A stretch of DNA of 64,000 nt from the NCBI GenBank assembly GCA_051162045.1, contig JBISDI010000003.1. One strand, given 5' to 3'. Shown in pieces: positions 49,267 to 57,674 of the stretch. The notes under the pieces were generated by a model, which saw only the letters and a program-made list of their open reading frames with translations, did not search any database and was not told the DNA's origin. This DNA is from Anaerozeibacter quisquiliarum (lineage in GTDB: Bacteria; Bacillota; Clostridia; Christensenellales; Aristaeellaceae). The stretch's first letter is position 1. Every line of letters starts with the position of its first letter. A program made the translations under genes and the position numbers.

Positions 49267-51402
49267 ATGAAGAAAATCGTTTCCTGGACGCTTTTTATAC
49301 TCGCGATGGCCGCGCTGCTCTTGCTGGGCGGCTGTTCAAACACGCCCGACAAGGTGGAGGATCCGCTCTCGGCGTTTGGCATCGACGAGGTGCTGCCGTT
49401 CCCGACGGTCTCGCCCGAGCCGACCGCGACGCCCGCGCCCACGGCCGACGTAGACAACCTGCCCACCACCGATGTGGGCCAGGGCTGGAAAGCTGACAAC
49501 ACCGTGAGCGGCGAGACGCCGATCGACACCACCGATGAAGATGTGTTTGCGACGCCTGCGCCCACGGCCAGGCCCCGGCAGACCCCGAGGCCCAACGCGC
49601 AGGACGGTTACGAGCGGCTGTCGTCTGACTACGAGCAGCTCTCCTCGGGCGACAGCGGCGGCGCGGTGCGCGACCTGCAGAACCGGCTCAAGGCGCTCGG
49701 CTACTATACCGGCACCGTGGACAGCAAGTACGGCAGCGGCACCACGAGCGCGGTCAAGCGCTTCCAATCCATCATGGGCTACAGCGAGACCGGCGTCGCC
49801 ACACCGTCGCTGCAGGAGGCGCTGTTCAACAAGAACGCGCCCCGCTACGAAGCGCCCCTTAGGACCCCTTCCCCGACCAAGAAGCCCGATCCCGCCCCGC
49901 AGTACGAGCAGCTGTCCAGGGGTGACACCGGCTCGCGCGTGACGCGGCTGCAGAACCGGCTGCGTACCCTCGGCTATTTCAGCGGCAAGTCCGACGGCGA
50001 CTACGGCTCGGCCACCGTGACCGCGGTCAAGCACTTCCAGAAGGCGCTGCGCCTCGAGCAGACCGGCGTCGCCACGGTGGCGTTGCAGAAGAAACTGTTC
50101 TCCTCAAGCGCGCCCTACTACGAGGCCGCGCCCACCCCCGCGCCCGACGGGTATGAAAAACTGTCGAAGGGCTCGAGCGGCGCGACCGTCAAGAAGCTGC
50201 AGGCGCGGCTCAAGGCGCTCGGTTACTTTGGCGGCACCGCCGACGGAAAGTTCGCAAACAGCACCGTGAACGCGGTCAAGCTGTTCCAGCGCGCCGTGGG
50301 CGAGAAGGAAAGCGGCGTGGCCAGCGCCGCGCTGCAGAAGAAGCTGTACTCGAAGACCGCCCCGTTCTACGAGGGCGACGACCCCGAGGAGCCGGACGAA
50401 TACCCGGTGCTGTCGCCGGGCGACACCGGCGCGGCCGTCAAGAAGCTGCAAAAGCGGCTCAAGGAACTGGGCTATTTCGACGGCGACATCGGCGGCAACT
50501 ACCTCGCCAAGACCACCGAGGCGGTCAAGCGGTTCCAAAAGGCGATCAATGTCAAAGAAACGGGCACCGCCACGACGGCGCTGCAAATAAAGCTGTTCTC
50601 ATCGAACGCGCCCAAGTACAAGCCCGACCCCAAGCCCGATCCCGACTATGTGGAGATCAGCGAGGGCGACACCGGCGCGCATGTCAAGCGGATGCAGCAG
50701 CGGCTCGCCGACCTCGGCTACTACGGCGGCAGCGTCAACGGCAACTTCGGCCCCCGCACCTCCGACGCGGTCAAGCAGTTTGAGGCGCGCTACGGAAAGC
50801 CCAAGACCGGCATCGCCTCACCCGCGCTGCAGAAGAAACTGTTCTCCGACGACGCGCTGCCCGCCGAGGGCGAGCCCGAACCCGAACCCGGCGCCGACTA
50901 CGTAAAGCTCAAACCGGGCGATTCGGGCACGCAGGTCAAGAAGCTGCAAAAGCGGCTCAAGGCGCTCGGCTACTTTGAGGGCAGCATCGGCGGCAACTAC
51001 AAGAAGCTGACCACCGACGCGGTCAAGCGTTTCCAGAAGGCGCTGGGCTTCAAGCAAGACGGCGTGGCCACGGTCGAGCTTCAAATGGAGCTGTTCTCGG
51101 ACAGTGCGCCGGTCTATGAGAAGTCCTCCTCCGCGCCCGAACCCGGCAGCCAGTCGCTCAAACGCGGCGACACCGGAGACGCGGTGAAAGCGCTCCAAAA
51201 TCGCCTGATCGAGCTCGGGTACATCAAGAACGAGGGCGATGTCAAACTCGGCACCTTCGACAAGAACACCATGCTGGCGGTGATCGACGCGCAGAACGCG
51301 CGCGGCCAGGATTCCGACGGCATAGCCGACGAGGCATTCCTGACTTACATCTACTCCGACGACGCGTGGACGTACGCGCTGGCAGAATACGAAGGCGGCT
51401 GA
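49267..51402 (+). CDS. Lipoprotein with seven peptidoglycan-binding (PG_binding_1) repeats
   Basis: A 711-residue secreted protein. Residues 1-23 are a lipoprotein signal with lipobox LLGGC (Cys near 23). A Pro/Thr-rich linker to about residue 110 has repeated PTPAPTA-like motifs. Then come seven repeats of about 75 residues, each of the form LSxGDTGxxVKxLQxRLKxLGY followed by F or Y, then TxxAVKRFQ, joined by short proline linkers. The seventh is the most divergent. There is no catalytic domain, so it probably tethers to the wall or bundles glycan. The ATG at 49267 follows GAGGGTG; a longer frame from 49213 would hide the signal peptide. Confidence 0.87.
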   Translation: MKKIVSWTLFILAMAALLLLGGCSNTPDKVEDPLSAFGIDEVLPFPTVSPEPTATPAPTADVDNLPTTDVGQGWKADNTVSGETPIDTTDEDVFATPAPTARPRQTPRPNAQDGYERLSSDYEQLSSGDSGGAVRDLQNRLKALGYYTGTVDSKYGSGTTSAVKRFQSIMGYSETGVATPSLQEALFNKNAPRYEAPLRTPSPTKKPDPAPQYEQLSRGDTGSRVTRLQNRLRTLGYFSGKSDGDYGSATVTAVKHFQKALRLEQTGVATVALQKKLFSSSAPYYEAAPTPAPDGYEKLSKGSSGATVKKLQARLKALGYFGGTADGKFANSTVNAVKLFQRAVGEKESGVASAALQKKLYSKTAPFYEGDDPEEPDEYPVLSPGDTGAAVKKLQKRLKELGYFDGDIGGNYLAKTTEAVKRFQKAINVKETGTATTALQIKLFSSNAPKYKPDPKPDPDYVEISEGDTGAHVKRMQQRLADLGYYGGSVNGNFGPRTSDAVKQFEARYGKPKTGIASPALQKKLFSDDALPAEGEPEPEPGADYVKLKPGDSGTQVKKLQKRLKALGYFEGSIGGNYKKLTTDAVKRFQKALGFKQDGVATVELQMELFSDSAPVYEKSSSAPEPGSQSLKRGDTGDAVKALQNRLIELGYIKNEGDVKLGTFDKNTMLAVIDAQNARGQDSDGIADEAFLTYIYSDDAWTYALAEYEGG

Positions 51403-51410
51403 AGCCGCCT
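51393..51410 (+). repeat. Small hairpin over the stop codon
   Basis: AGGCGGCT and AGCCGCCT pair around GA, and the TGA stop of the lipoprotein gene lies in it. It abuts the long hairpin at 51411. Confidence 0.55.
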
Positions 51411-51492
51411 GGCCTCGAAAGACTTCCGCCCGGCTGTCCGCCTCGCCCGCTTCGCGGGCCTGCGGCCAGCCGGGCGGAAGTCTTTCGAGGCC
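51411..51492. terminator. 26-bp perfect inverted repeat after the lipoprotein gene
   Basis: The arms 51411-51436 and 51467-51492 are perfectly complementary over 26 bp. The 30-base loop folds further (CGCCCGC/GCGGGC and CCGC/GCGG). It lies one base after the small hairpin at the stop codon, has no T-tract, and is much stronger than an ordinary terminator. It ends the M42 operon and faces the minus-strand ABC region. Confidence 0.65.
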
Positions 51493-51822
51493 GATTGGTT
51501 ACAGGGGCTCGCCCCGCCCTTCGGGCGCCCCTCCGCCGAAGGGGAGTGGGGCTACCTCAGATCGGCGCCATTGTGAGCCGTTCCGATGTGTGGTCCCGAT
51601 TCGCTCGCGCCCGCGCCTATATTCGATTTGAACCGAAGTCGCGTTACCCTTGCCATTTGCTATCCTGATGCGGCTTCGCATGCCCAAATCGCACCAAATC
51701 GCCCGTCTCAGATACTCGTTAGCGCATACGTCTCCCTTCCGCTGCAACGGGAATGCCCCGTGGTTGCTGGATTTCCCGGGCTTTGCGCAAGAGACCGCAA
51801 ATGCGGTCAATTCAGGTGTTAC
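51493..51822. other. Intergenic stretch with no assignable gene
   Basis: It holds a GC-rich palindrome-like patch (GGGGCTCGCCCC..., 51505-51555) and short frames without sites or domains. The base composition drops after about 51600. It reads as decayed sequence. Confidence 0.4.
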
Positions 51823-51936
51823 ACCATAAACGGATTGCGCGCAAGATTTTCAGCAAAGGCCTGTTCCGCGCGTACCGCGTCGCGGGCCGCCCCTATATCC
51901 CCGCCCGATAACTGACCGGCGCTTACCCTGCACCCT
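51823..51936 (-). pseudogene. AraC-gene 3' fragment (duplicate 1)
   Basis: About 110 bp are similar, with several changes, to the 3' end and downstream flank of the AraC-type gene at the right edge (63749-63895). The shared CGCGTCGCGGGCCGCCC and CTATATCCCCGCCCGATA blocks are clear. Only the last few codons remain and the frame is not kept. It lies at the distal end of the first ABC module. Confidence 0.65.
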
Positions 51937-52044
51937 TCCCGCGTGCTGCTCGACGGCGGCACGGCGTTCGCGCTGTACCGCCGTCACTTCGGGCGCGCTG
52001 CTGGGCGGAAGCGATGCTAAGCCGCAATTGCAGGACCACGACCG

Positions 52045-52686
52045 CTACCGCACGCGCGTCAGCTTGCCGGCGTCCATCTCGCAGACGGTGTCGCACAGCG
52101 CTTCGATGTCCTCCCGGTTGTGGCTGGCCAGCAGGATGGTCTTGCCGCGTGCCTTGAGTTCGAGGAACAGCTTGCGCATATCTTGCACCCCCGCGTTGTC
52201 CAAGCCGTTCATCGGCTCGTCCAGGATCAAAAGGTCCGGGTCTTCCATGATGGCCTGCGCGATGCCCAGGCGCTGGCGCATGCCCATGGAGTACTTGCTC
52301 ACCCATTTGCGGTTGTGAGGGTCGAGGCCGACCAATAACATGGTCTCCTTTATCTGTGCCGGGGTCAATTGGTGACGTATTGAAGCCAATAAAGAAAGGT
52401 TGCGATAGCCGCTGAAATATGGAAGAAACCCGGGCGTTTCAATGATGGCGCCAATTCCGTCCGGAACGTGCGGATGACTTGGCATGATGCGCCTTCCTTC
52501 TACAAGAATTTCACCGGATGTTGAGGGCATCAATCCTGTAATCAATTTGAACAATACCGTTTTGCCTGACCCATTCCGCCCGATGATTCCATGTATTTGT
52601 TGGCTCGGAAACGATCCCGACAGTTCATGCAATACCGTGGTCTTCCCAAAGGTTTTTGTCACTTGGTTTAATGCCACACTGCTCAT
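52045..52686 (-). CDS. ABC transporter ATP-binding protein (module 1)
   Basis: A 213-residue ABC ATPase. Walker A is GIIGRNGSGKTVLFKLI near residue 32, the signature is YSMGMRQRLGIAQAIM near 128, Walker B is LLILDEPMNGLDNAG near 150, and the H-loop is LLASHNRED. It resembles the lantibiotic-immunity/BcrA class of single-domain exporters. The ATG at 52686 has GGAGG 9 bases upstream. Its last 95 codons are almost identical in DNA to those of the ATPase at 56176, while the first half is diverged. It works with the two membrane proteins encoded just upstream. Confidence 0.9.
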   Translation of the reverse strand: MSSVALNQVTKTFGKTTVLHELSGSFPSQQIHGIIGRNGSGKTVLFKLITGLMPSTSGEILVEGRRIMPSHPHVPDGIGAIIETPGFLPYFSGYRNLSLLASIRHQLTPAQIKETMLLVGLDPHNRKWVSKYSMGMRQRLGIAQAIMEDPDLLILDEPMNGLDNAGVQDMRKLFLELKARGKTILLASHNREDIEALCDTVCEMDAGKLTRVR

Positions 52687-52725
52687 GGGACGCAACCTCC
52701 TCGGCTATTCAATGATTGAAAGGCG

Positions 52726-53556
52726 CTACGCGCAAAAATTTTTTCGGGATGCCTTGATCTGACAGGCGGCAATCAGCAGGAGCACGCCCATCGTCAACGC
52801 CAGAAAAGCATAACGCAAAGATGGCAGGTAGTCGGTTCGAGTCGGATCCAACACAGATAGATCGCTAAGCGAAACCGGGGAGAAAAAGTAAACAAACTTG
52901 GGCAATCCGAGGCCGTAAAAAGATATATCCAGCAAGACAAAGGCCAACGGAATGACAATCCCCCAGATCCCTCCGATGGACAGGGCGCATAGCCCCATAA
53001 GGGCGCTGACCAACACATGGAGTAAAAAACTTGCGAATGCCGCCTCCCACACACGATAAAGCGCGGTTATTTTTAGGGGTATGGTAAAATTGAGCGCGTA
53101 GTCCGAAGCCGCAGTCGTGTAGGCCATGGTCATCGTCATACGGCTCCAACCATCACTCCACAGCCAGTATCCATGAAGCAGGGCCATGCACACGCCAAAG
53201 ACAATGAACCAATAGATCAAACCAACCAAAATGATATGCCCCGCCATACCGGCGGACCACGTCCGGCGTCCGCTTCGCAAAACCAGAAGGGAGGTGCCTT
53301 CGTCTTCGAAAGAATCCCCGCACATCAATGCAATCCACACAAGATATAAGAAGGCGTTGGCCAAATGGTCGCAAGCAATGAATGTAAACAATTCCGCGGG
53401 GGAATAGCCCGTGCCCGCATCGGCGCAAATGCGCACAATGCCGTCAGAAAAGTAATGCACAATGGGCACCGTCAACAGCGATACCAGATAAAACCGGGGG
53501 CTGCCAAGGCGTTTCTTCCACGCGTACAGGCTCACGCCATATAATTTACGAACCAT
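52726..53556 (-). CDS. ABC-2-type membrane protein (module 1, first)
   Basis: A 276-residue integral membrane protein with about six helices. It begins MVRKLYGVSLYAWKKRLGSP and resembles permeases of ABC-2 exporters of the bacitracin/lantibiotic class only in overall shape. It overlaps the next protein's gene by 11 bases and lies 39 bp before the ATPase. Base composition is lower in GC than the flanking operons. It should form the channel with the protein at 53546. Confidence 0.7.
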   Translation of the reverse strand: MVRKLYGVSLYAWKKRLGSPRFYLVSLLTVPIVHYFSDGIVRICADAGTGYSPAELFTFIACDHLANAFLYLVWIALMCGDSFEDEGTSLLVLRSGRRTWSAGMAGHIILVGLIYWFIVFGVCMALLHGYWLWSDGWSRMTMTMAYTTAASDYALNFTIPLKITALYRVWEAAFASFLLHVLVSALMGLCALSIGGIWGIVIPLAFVLLDISFYGLGLPKFVYFFSPVSLSDLSVLDPTRTDYLPSLRYAFLALTMGVLLLIAACQIKASRKNFCA

Positions 53557-54340
53557 CCTTAAGCCTCCTGACGCCCAAAAAATAGAAGCAAATGGAGAGA
53601 AAGACTGTAAACGTCAGATACACGCCGTGCGTGACTCGCAAGGCGAGCAGGGGGTCTGTCATACGCGTTGCCCCCACTTCTAAAGCGAAGAGGGAATATG
53701 CGCCCGTCGGCAAGATGCGATTGAGAAACCGCGCGGCGTAAGAAACCAAAAATGGGACCAGATGCAGTGAAAGCCGACTTTTGCACAATGCGGACACGCA
53801 AAGCCCCAGTGTCGCCCACATCGCCGCGGCGCAGGCGCGGAAGCTCGCCAATACGAGCAGATACGCAAGAATGTGGCCCCCGTTCAGCAGAGCGCCTCCG
53901 CTGGAGGCGACATGTTCTGCCCAATCCGATGATTGCAGCAACAATGGGAATTTCATGGACAACAGCGCCACAAACAACATCACACCCGCAAATACGGTAA
54001 TAAAGGTCCCGACGAAACAGCACAGCGCCTTGGACGACAGGTATGTCTCCCGGGCGGCGCGCATAAGCTGCGCGCGATGCATTTTGCTGCTCCAATCCTC
54101 AAAAAACGCGCCGGAGAAAACAAGCGTTGAGACTGCGGGCATCAGCCACTGCATCTTCCCAATGTCCGCCGATAGCGTAAACAAATATAGCACGTCGATG
54201 TCCATAAACCCCAGATCTTCGCAGACCCCTTGATATTGAATGAGCAGGATCAACGCAAGCGCCACATACAATCCCGGGGCGAGAACCATGCGCCGAATGT
54301 CCGCGCGCACACAACCCGGGAAAGTGTGTCCCCGGCGCAT
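53546..54340 (-). CDS. ABC-2-type membrane protein (module 1, second)
   Basis: A 264-residue membrane protein with about six helices, starting MRRGHTFPGCVRADIRRMVL and ending LGVRRLKDGS. It has the same size and position as the protein at 56823 in module 2 (short soluble start, then helices, an acidic FFEDWSSKMHRAQLMRAARE loop comparable to FYDEMQQDILCRIGQKKWI). It starts 2 bases after the stop of the secreted protein gene upstream, so the genes are coupled. Confidence 0.7.
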   Translation of the reverse strand: MRRGHTFPGCVRADIRRMVLAPGLYVALALILLIQYQGVCEDLGFMDIDVLYLFTLSADIGKMQWLMPAVSTLVFSGAFFEDWSSKMHRAQLMRAARETYLSSKALCCFVGTFITVFAGVMLFVALLSMKFPLLLQSSDWAEHVASSGGALLNGGHILAYLLVLASFRACAAAMWATLGLCVSALCKSRLSLHLVPFLVSYAARFLNRILPTGAYSLFALEVGATRMTDPLLALRVTHGVYLTFTVFLSICFYFLGVRRLKDGS

Positions 54341-54341
54341 G

Positions 54342-55379
54342 CTACATCACCTCTCCGGTTGCGGCGTTTATCGTCAGGGGCTCTCTATAGGCGATGTGCC
54401 CCGTTGGCATAACCCTGCGTTCGACAAAAATCCACGCAGGTGTCATTTCGACACGCTGATCAGGCCTGTACCCCGGGTGGATGTTGGGGCGGTATTCCAA
54501 AAGGATATCGTCTATCAAAATGGCGGGGACGTTCAAAAAATGATCGGCCCAACGAATCATGTGGTCCTTGGCCTGATCGAGACTCAACAAAGGTTGTGCT
54601 TCGAGCGTTTCAACCCCGCGATATAGACACCCCTGAACCTCCAGGTACGTCACACCCTGTTTGTCGACCATCATCCATATCTCACTGCCCTGCGTAAGCC
54701 ATGTGCTGACAATTGGGGAAAAATCATGAATCACAATGGGCAGATTTCCGATGTATACGCGCAATTTGATGAAGTAGCACGCATCCTCGGGTGTCCACGA
54801 TTGTTTTATGTAAGGGGCCCAACCACTTTGCTCAAGTTCCTGCAATTCCTGGGCTTGCTCGTCGTAAGCGCCCTGCAATGTCGCCTGATCGAGCGCCGCT
54901 ACCCAATAGGGGCGCGCGTCTATCCCCAATTGCTTTAGCAGGTCGATGCAGCGTGCCTCGGCGTCCGCGCGCGACGCGAAAGGCAAATCCACATCCGGAT
55001 ATACCCCGCTGAGCGGATTGATGATCGCCTCCACATAACGCGCTTGGTGTGTATAATACGTGAGACTCCCCTGATTTGAGACGGATAATGAGGCGTCGTG
55101 CTGTTCGTCTTCGTATTCCCATAGATCCACGCCTTCACTGTCGGGGTCTTCCGGGCGTATGGTCTGTCGTCCGTGGGCTACGCGATCCCCCATCAGCAGA
55201 GAGGCCGCCAGCGCGCGGTCGACAAACAACGGCTCGCATATCCATATGGGCGCCTGCGCGCAGGCCGACGCGCGAATCTCCGGGTTAAACGTTACCGCGG
55301 CGTTTTCCTGCCCGACGGCCATCCATGGAAACGCCGACAAAAACACGATCAGGTACATAACCGCCCACTTGCGCATCAT
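54342..55379 (-). CDS. Large secreted protein of module 1, unknown function
   Basis: A 345-residue exported protein. A signal peptide covers residues 1-24 (AVMYLIVFLSAFPWMAVGQE). The rest has no recognised domain. It ends EPLTINAATGEVM, like the end of the counterpart at 58432 (TVYIDALTGKEIT), and both have a SLxQAxDxxxR(W/Y) helix and a long YxPxxxxxY...PAWxF segment before it. This suggests a common fold, perhaps PepSY- or DUF6034-like. I chose the ATG at 55379, with GGGAGG 8 bases upstream, over the frame start at 55424. The role may be immunity or envelope binding for the exported peptide. Confidence 0.65.
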   Translation of the reverse strand: MMRKWAVMYLIVFLSAFPWMAVGQENAAVTFNPEIRASACAQAPIWICEPLFVDRALAASLLMGDRVAHGRQTIRPEDPDSEGVDLWEYEDEQHDASLSVSNQGSLTYYTHQARYVEAIINPLSGVYPDVDLPFASRADAEARCIDLLKQLGIDARPYWVAALDQATLQGAYDEQAQELQELEQSGWAPYIKQSWTPEDACYFIKLRVYIGNLPIVIHDFSPIVSTWLTQGSEIWMMVDKQGVTYLEVQGCLYRGVETLEAQPLLSLDQAKDHMIRWADHFLNVPAILIDDILLEYRPNIHPGYRPDQRVEMTPAWIFVERRVMPTGHIAYREPLTINAATGEVM

Positions 55380-55478
55380 AAGTCTTTCCTCCCATAGCTT
55401 TTCTCTCGAGGGGGGGAGAATCATCAGGGAACTCCCCCGATGATTCCCCCCATAAGTCTGTCTACAAAGCGTTCTACA

Positions 55479-55895
55479 TTACGGAGACCACAGCCCATGC
55501 CCCGATGTGAAATTCTCCGCAGGCGGCCCGACGAGGGTGCTGTCCTTAATCTCACATGTCAAGGTGTACTTTTTCCCCTCTTTGGCCGTCTTCTGGTAGC
55601 TTGTCGTTTTGTCCTGCGCCCCGATAAACAACCTCGCCTTTGACATCCGGGTTCCGGCCTGGTTGCGGATGTTAAAGTAGGTTTCACAAGGGCCACCCCA
55701 GCGTGTGTACTCCTTGATTTTTACGCGCCATTGCTGTCCGGTGTCTTCCTTCTCCAGCGTAGCGACATGGTGCCCGGCTTCGTTCCCATACACTTCCCAG
55801 TCGAACATCTTTCCCGGACTTACATAGGCGGCGGCAGCGGTATTCAGCAGAACCAAGAGAGTGAGAACCAACAGAACGACGATATTTTTCCTCAT
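55479..55895 (-). CDS. Small secreted protein of module 1
   Basis: A 138-residue protein with a signal peptide at residues 1-22 (VVLLVLTLLVLLNTAAAAYV) and a mature part of about 115 residues that looks beta-rich. It has two cysteines (GPCETYF and LTCEIKD) and ends SGHGLWSP. The counterpart at 59593 ends DGTWRP, and both are the first gene of an ABC module. It resembles DUF2712 or lactococcin-972-like exported proteins in size, beta character and position, from memory only. GGAGGTGATG lies 5 bases before the ATG at 55895. Confidence 0.65.
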   Translation of the reverse strand: MRKNIVVLLVLTLLVLLNTAAAAYVSPGKMFDWEVYGNEAGHHVATLEKEDTGQQWRVKIKEYTRWGGPCETYFNIRNQAGTRMSKARLFIGAQDKTTSYQKTAKEGKKYTLTCEIKDSTLVGPPAENFTSGHGLWSP

Positions 55896-55990
55896 CTTAA
55901 CATCACCTCCTCGTATAATTGGTTGTATTGAATTTGGTCCGGGGCCCACAGATTGCTTACTTTCGCAACAATCACCTCCCGAAATTTCCT

Positions 55991-56083
55991 CAACCCAACC
56001 CTGCGTAGCGCTCCGCAAGGTGAATTGCCTGTTCGCCCGGCCTTCAGTAACGCCTGACCGAGGATTTTTCCGAGATGTTGTCC
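55991..56083. repeat. 93-bp duplicate of the end of a secreted protein gene
   Basis: It matches 60130-60222 with one or two changes. It contains the last codons DNISEKSSVRRY and the TGA stop (minus strand) of the small secreted protein at 60183 plus about 50 bp of its downstream flank. So module 1 was once preceded by, or copied next to, such a gene. Confidence 0.75.
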
Positions 56084-56175
56084 GGCCCCCACACCGACCG
56101 GCGCCCCTGATCACGCCCGAACCTTCAGGCGGCAGGGGCTGCCCGGCGCCTTGGTGCCAGACCGCAATTGTACCG

Positions 56176-56808
56176 CTACCGCACGCGCGTCAGCTTGCCG
56201 GCATCCATCTCGCAGACGGTGTCGCACAGCGCTTCGATGTCCTCCCGGTTGTGGCTGGCCAGCAGGATGGTCTTGCCGCGCGCCTTGAGTTCGAGGAACA
56301 GCTTGCGCATATCTTGCACCCCCGCGTTGTCCAGGCCGTTCATCGGCTCGTCCAGGATCAAAAGGTCCGGGTCTTCCATGATGGCCTGCGCGATGCCCAG
56401 GCGCTGGCGCATGCCCATGGAGTACTTGCTCACCCATTTGCGGTTGTGAGGGTCGAGGCCGACCGTCTTGATTGCGGCGTGGACGGCGTTCCTGTCGGCT
56501 TTTTTGTTCAATTGCGCCAACAGCGCCAGGTTTTTATAGCCCGAGCAATACGGCAGAAAGCCCGGCGTCTCGATGATCGCGCCGAGGCTGGGCAGCGTTT
56601 CGATGTCCTTGCGCACCACCTGCCCGTCGACCGAGATCGTGCCCGACGTGACGCGGATCAGCCCCGTGATGCACTTCATGAGCACGGTCTTGCCCGAGCC
56701 GTTGCGCCCGATCAATCCGTGGATTTTTCCGCGGTCAAAGGTCGCGGATACGTCGTCCAGCACCGTCATCCGACCGTAGTATTTGAATACATTGGTTACG
56801 CAAATCAT
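56176..56808 (-). CDS. ABC transporter ATP-binding protein (module 2)
   Basis: A 210-residue ABC ATPase. Walker A is GLIGRNGSGKTVLMKCI near residue 30, the signature is YSMGMRQRLGIAQAIM near 125, and Walker B is LLILDEPMNGLD. The ATG at 56808 has GGAGG 8 bases upstream. From Gly-Leu-Asp-Pro-His to the stop it is essentially identical to the ATPase at 52045, but the first half differs at about half the positions. Partner membrane proteins are at 56823 and 57667. Confidence 0.9.
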   Translation of the reverse strand: MICVTNVFKYYGRMTVLDDVSATFDRGKIHGLIGRNGSGKTVLMKCITGLIRVTSGTISVDGQVVRKDIETLPSLGAIIETPGFLPYCSGYKNLALLAQLNKKADRNAVHAAIKTVGLDPHNRKWVSKYSMGMRQRLGIAQAIMEDPDLLILDEPMNGLDNAGVQDMRKLFLELKARGKTILLASHNREDIEALCDTVCEMDAGKLTRVR

Positions 56809-56822
56809 GCGCTTGCCCTCCT

Positions 56823-57674
56823 TTATCCGCGATTGAGAAGATCCGCCACATCGAAACGCCGGCCAATCGCGACGACGACGCCAATGGAAACGATCAGACA
56901 ACCGACCAGCACACCTATGGCGAGCGGAAGGGTGGGTTCGCCCGGGCTGTACCCGTAATCAAACGCGGAGAGGCGCGCGAGCGTCGAGATGGACAAGCGC
57001 CGGACGACGCGCGGCAGGAAGTCCGTCACGTCCAGCAGCAGGATAAACACCGCGGCGGCCGCGCCATACTTGGTGCGCGACGCCGTGTTGATGGCAAACA
57101 TGGAAAGCACGCAGGTGACGATCACCGCCATGCGCAGAGCCGTTGACAGAAAGAACGCGCTCAGCGGCGTGAATTCCTCCAAAATGATCTCGTAGAAATC
57201 CATCGCTGCGTATTCCTGTGCGACACTGGTGTACACGATGGTGGACAGCGCGTCGCCCCAATCGTTGCCAAATTCCACATACGGCGCCAGCAGCAGCGCC
57301 TTCATTGCGAACAGCAGGCCCATGTAAATCGCGGTTCCGGCAAAGACATACAGGATCTGCCCGGTGATCCACTTTTTTTGCCCAATCCGGCACAGTATGT
57401 CCTGCTGCATTTCGTCGTAGAACGGCGCGTCGGCGAACAGCACGATCGCCCCGATGCTCACAATCGTTCCGTAGTAAGGATTGGACAGCACCATGGCAAT
57501 AAATCCCCATACATTCATACGCAGCTCATAGTCGCGCGTAAAGGCGTAGAGCATGGATACGTCGCTTTCCAGAAATAAGAACATGGTCGCGAGCGCCATG
57601 TAAAGCTGCGGCCTGGTCAGCATTCGGCGCAGGCTGTACAGGCCGGAGCGCAGGCCGCCTCTCGCGTTACCCAT
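56823..57674 (-). CDS. ABC-2-type membrane protein (module 2, first)
   Basis: A 283-residue membrane protein with about six helices, starting MGNARGGLRSGLYSLRRMLT. The ATG at 57674 has AAGGAGG 7 bases upstream and overlaps the end of the gene at 57667. An acidic loop FYDEMQQDILCRIGQKKWI follows helix two. It is the counterpart of the module 1 protein at 53546. Confidence 0.7.
   Translation of the reverse strand: MGNARGGLRSGLYSLRRMLTRPQLYMALATMFLFLESDVSMLYAFTRDYELRMNVWGFIAMVLSNPYYGTIVSIGAIVLFADAPFYDEMQQDILCRIGQKKWITGQILYVFAGTAIYMGLLFAMKALLLAPYVEFGNDWGDALSTIVYTSVAQEYAAMDFYEIILEEFTPLSAFFLSTALRMAVIVTCVLSMFAINTASRTKYGAAAAVFILLLDVTDFLPRVVRRLSISTLARLSAFDYGYSPGEPTLPLAIGVLVGCLIVSIGVVVAIGRRFDVADLLNRG

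Noticed and set aside
49600..51400. DNA tandem repeat array or CRISPR
   Set aside because: The periodicity of about 225 bp is from PG_binding_1 protein repeats that differ too much at DNA level. No CRISPR repeat-spacer pattern exists in the window.
55896..55990. Tiny leader ORFs after a GGGAGG site upstream of the small secreted protein genes (also near 60060)
   Set aside because: Both places have a good ribosome site followed by a start and a stop within five codons, but the peptides differ and could be chance or decay.
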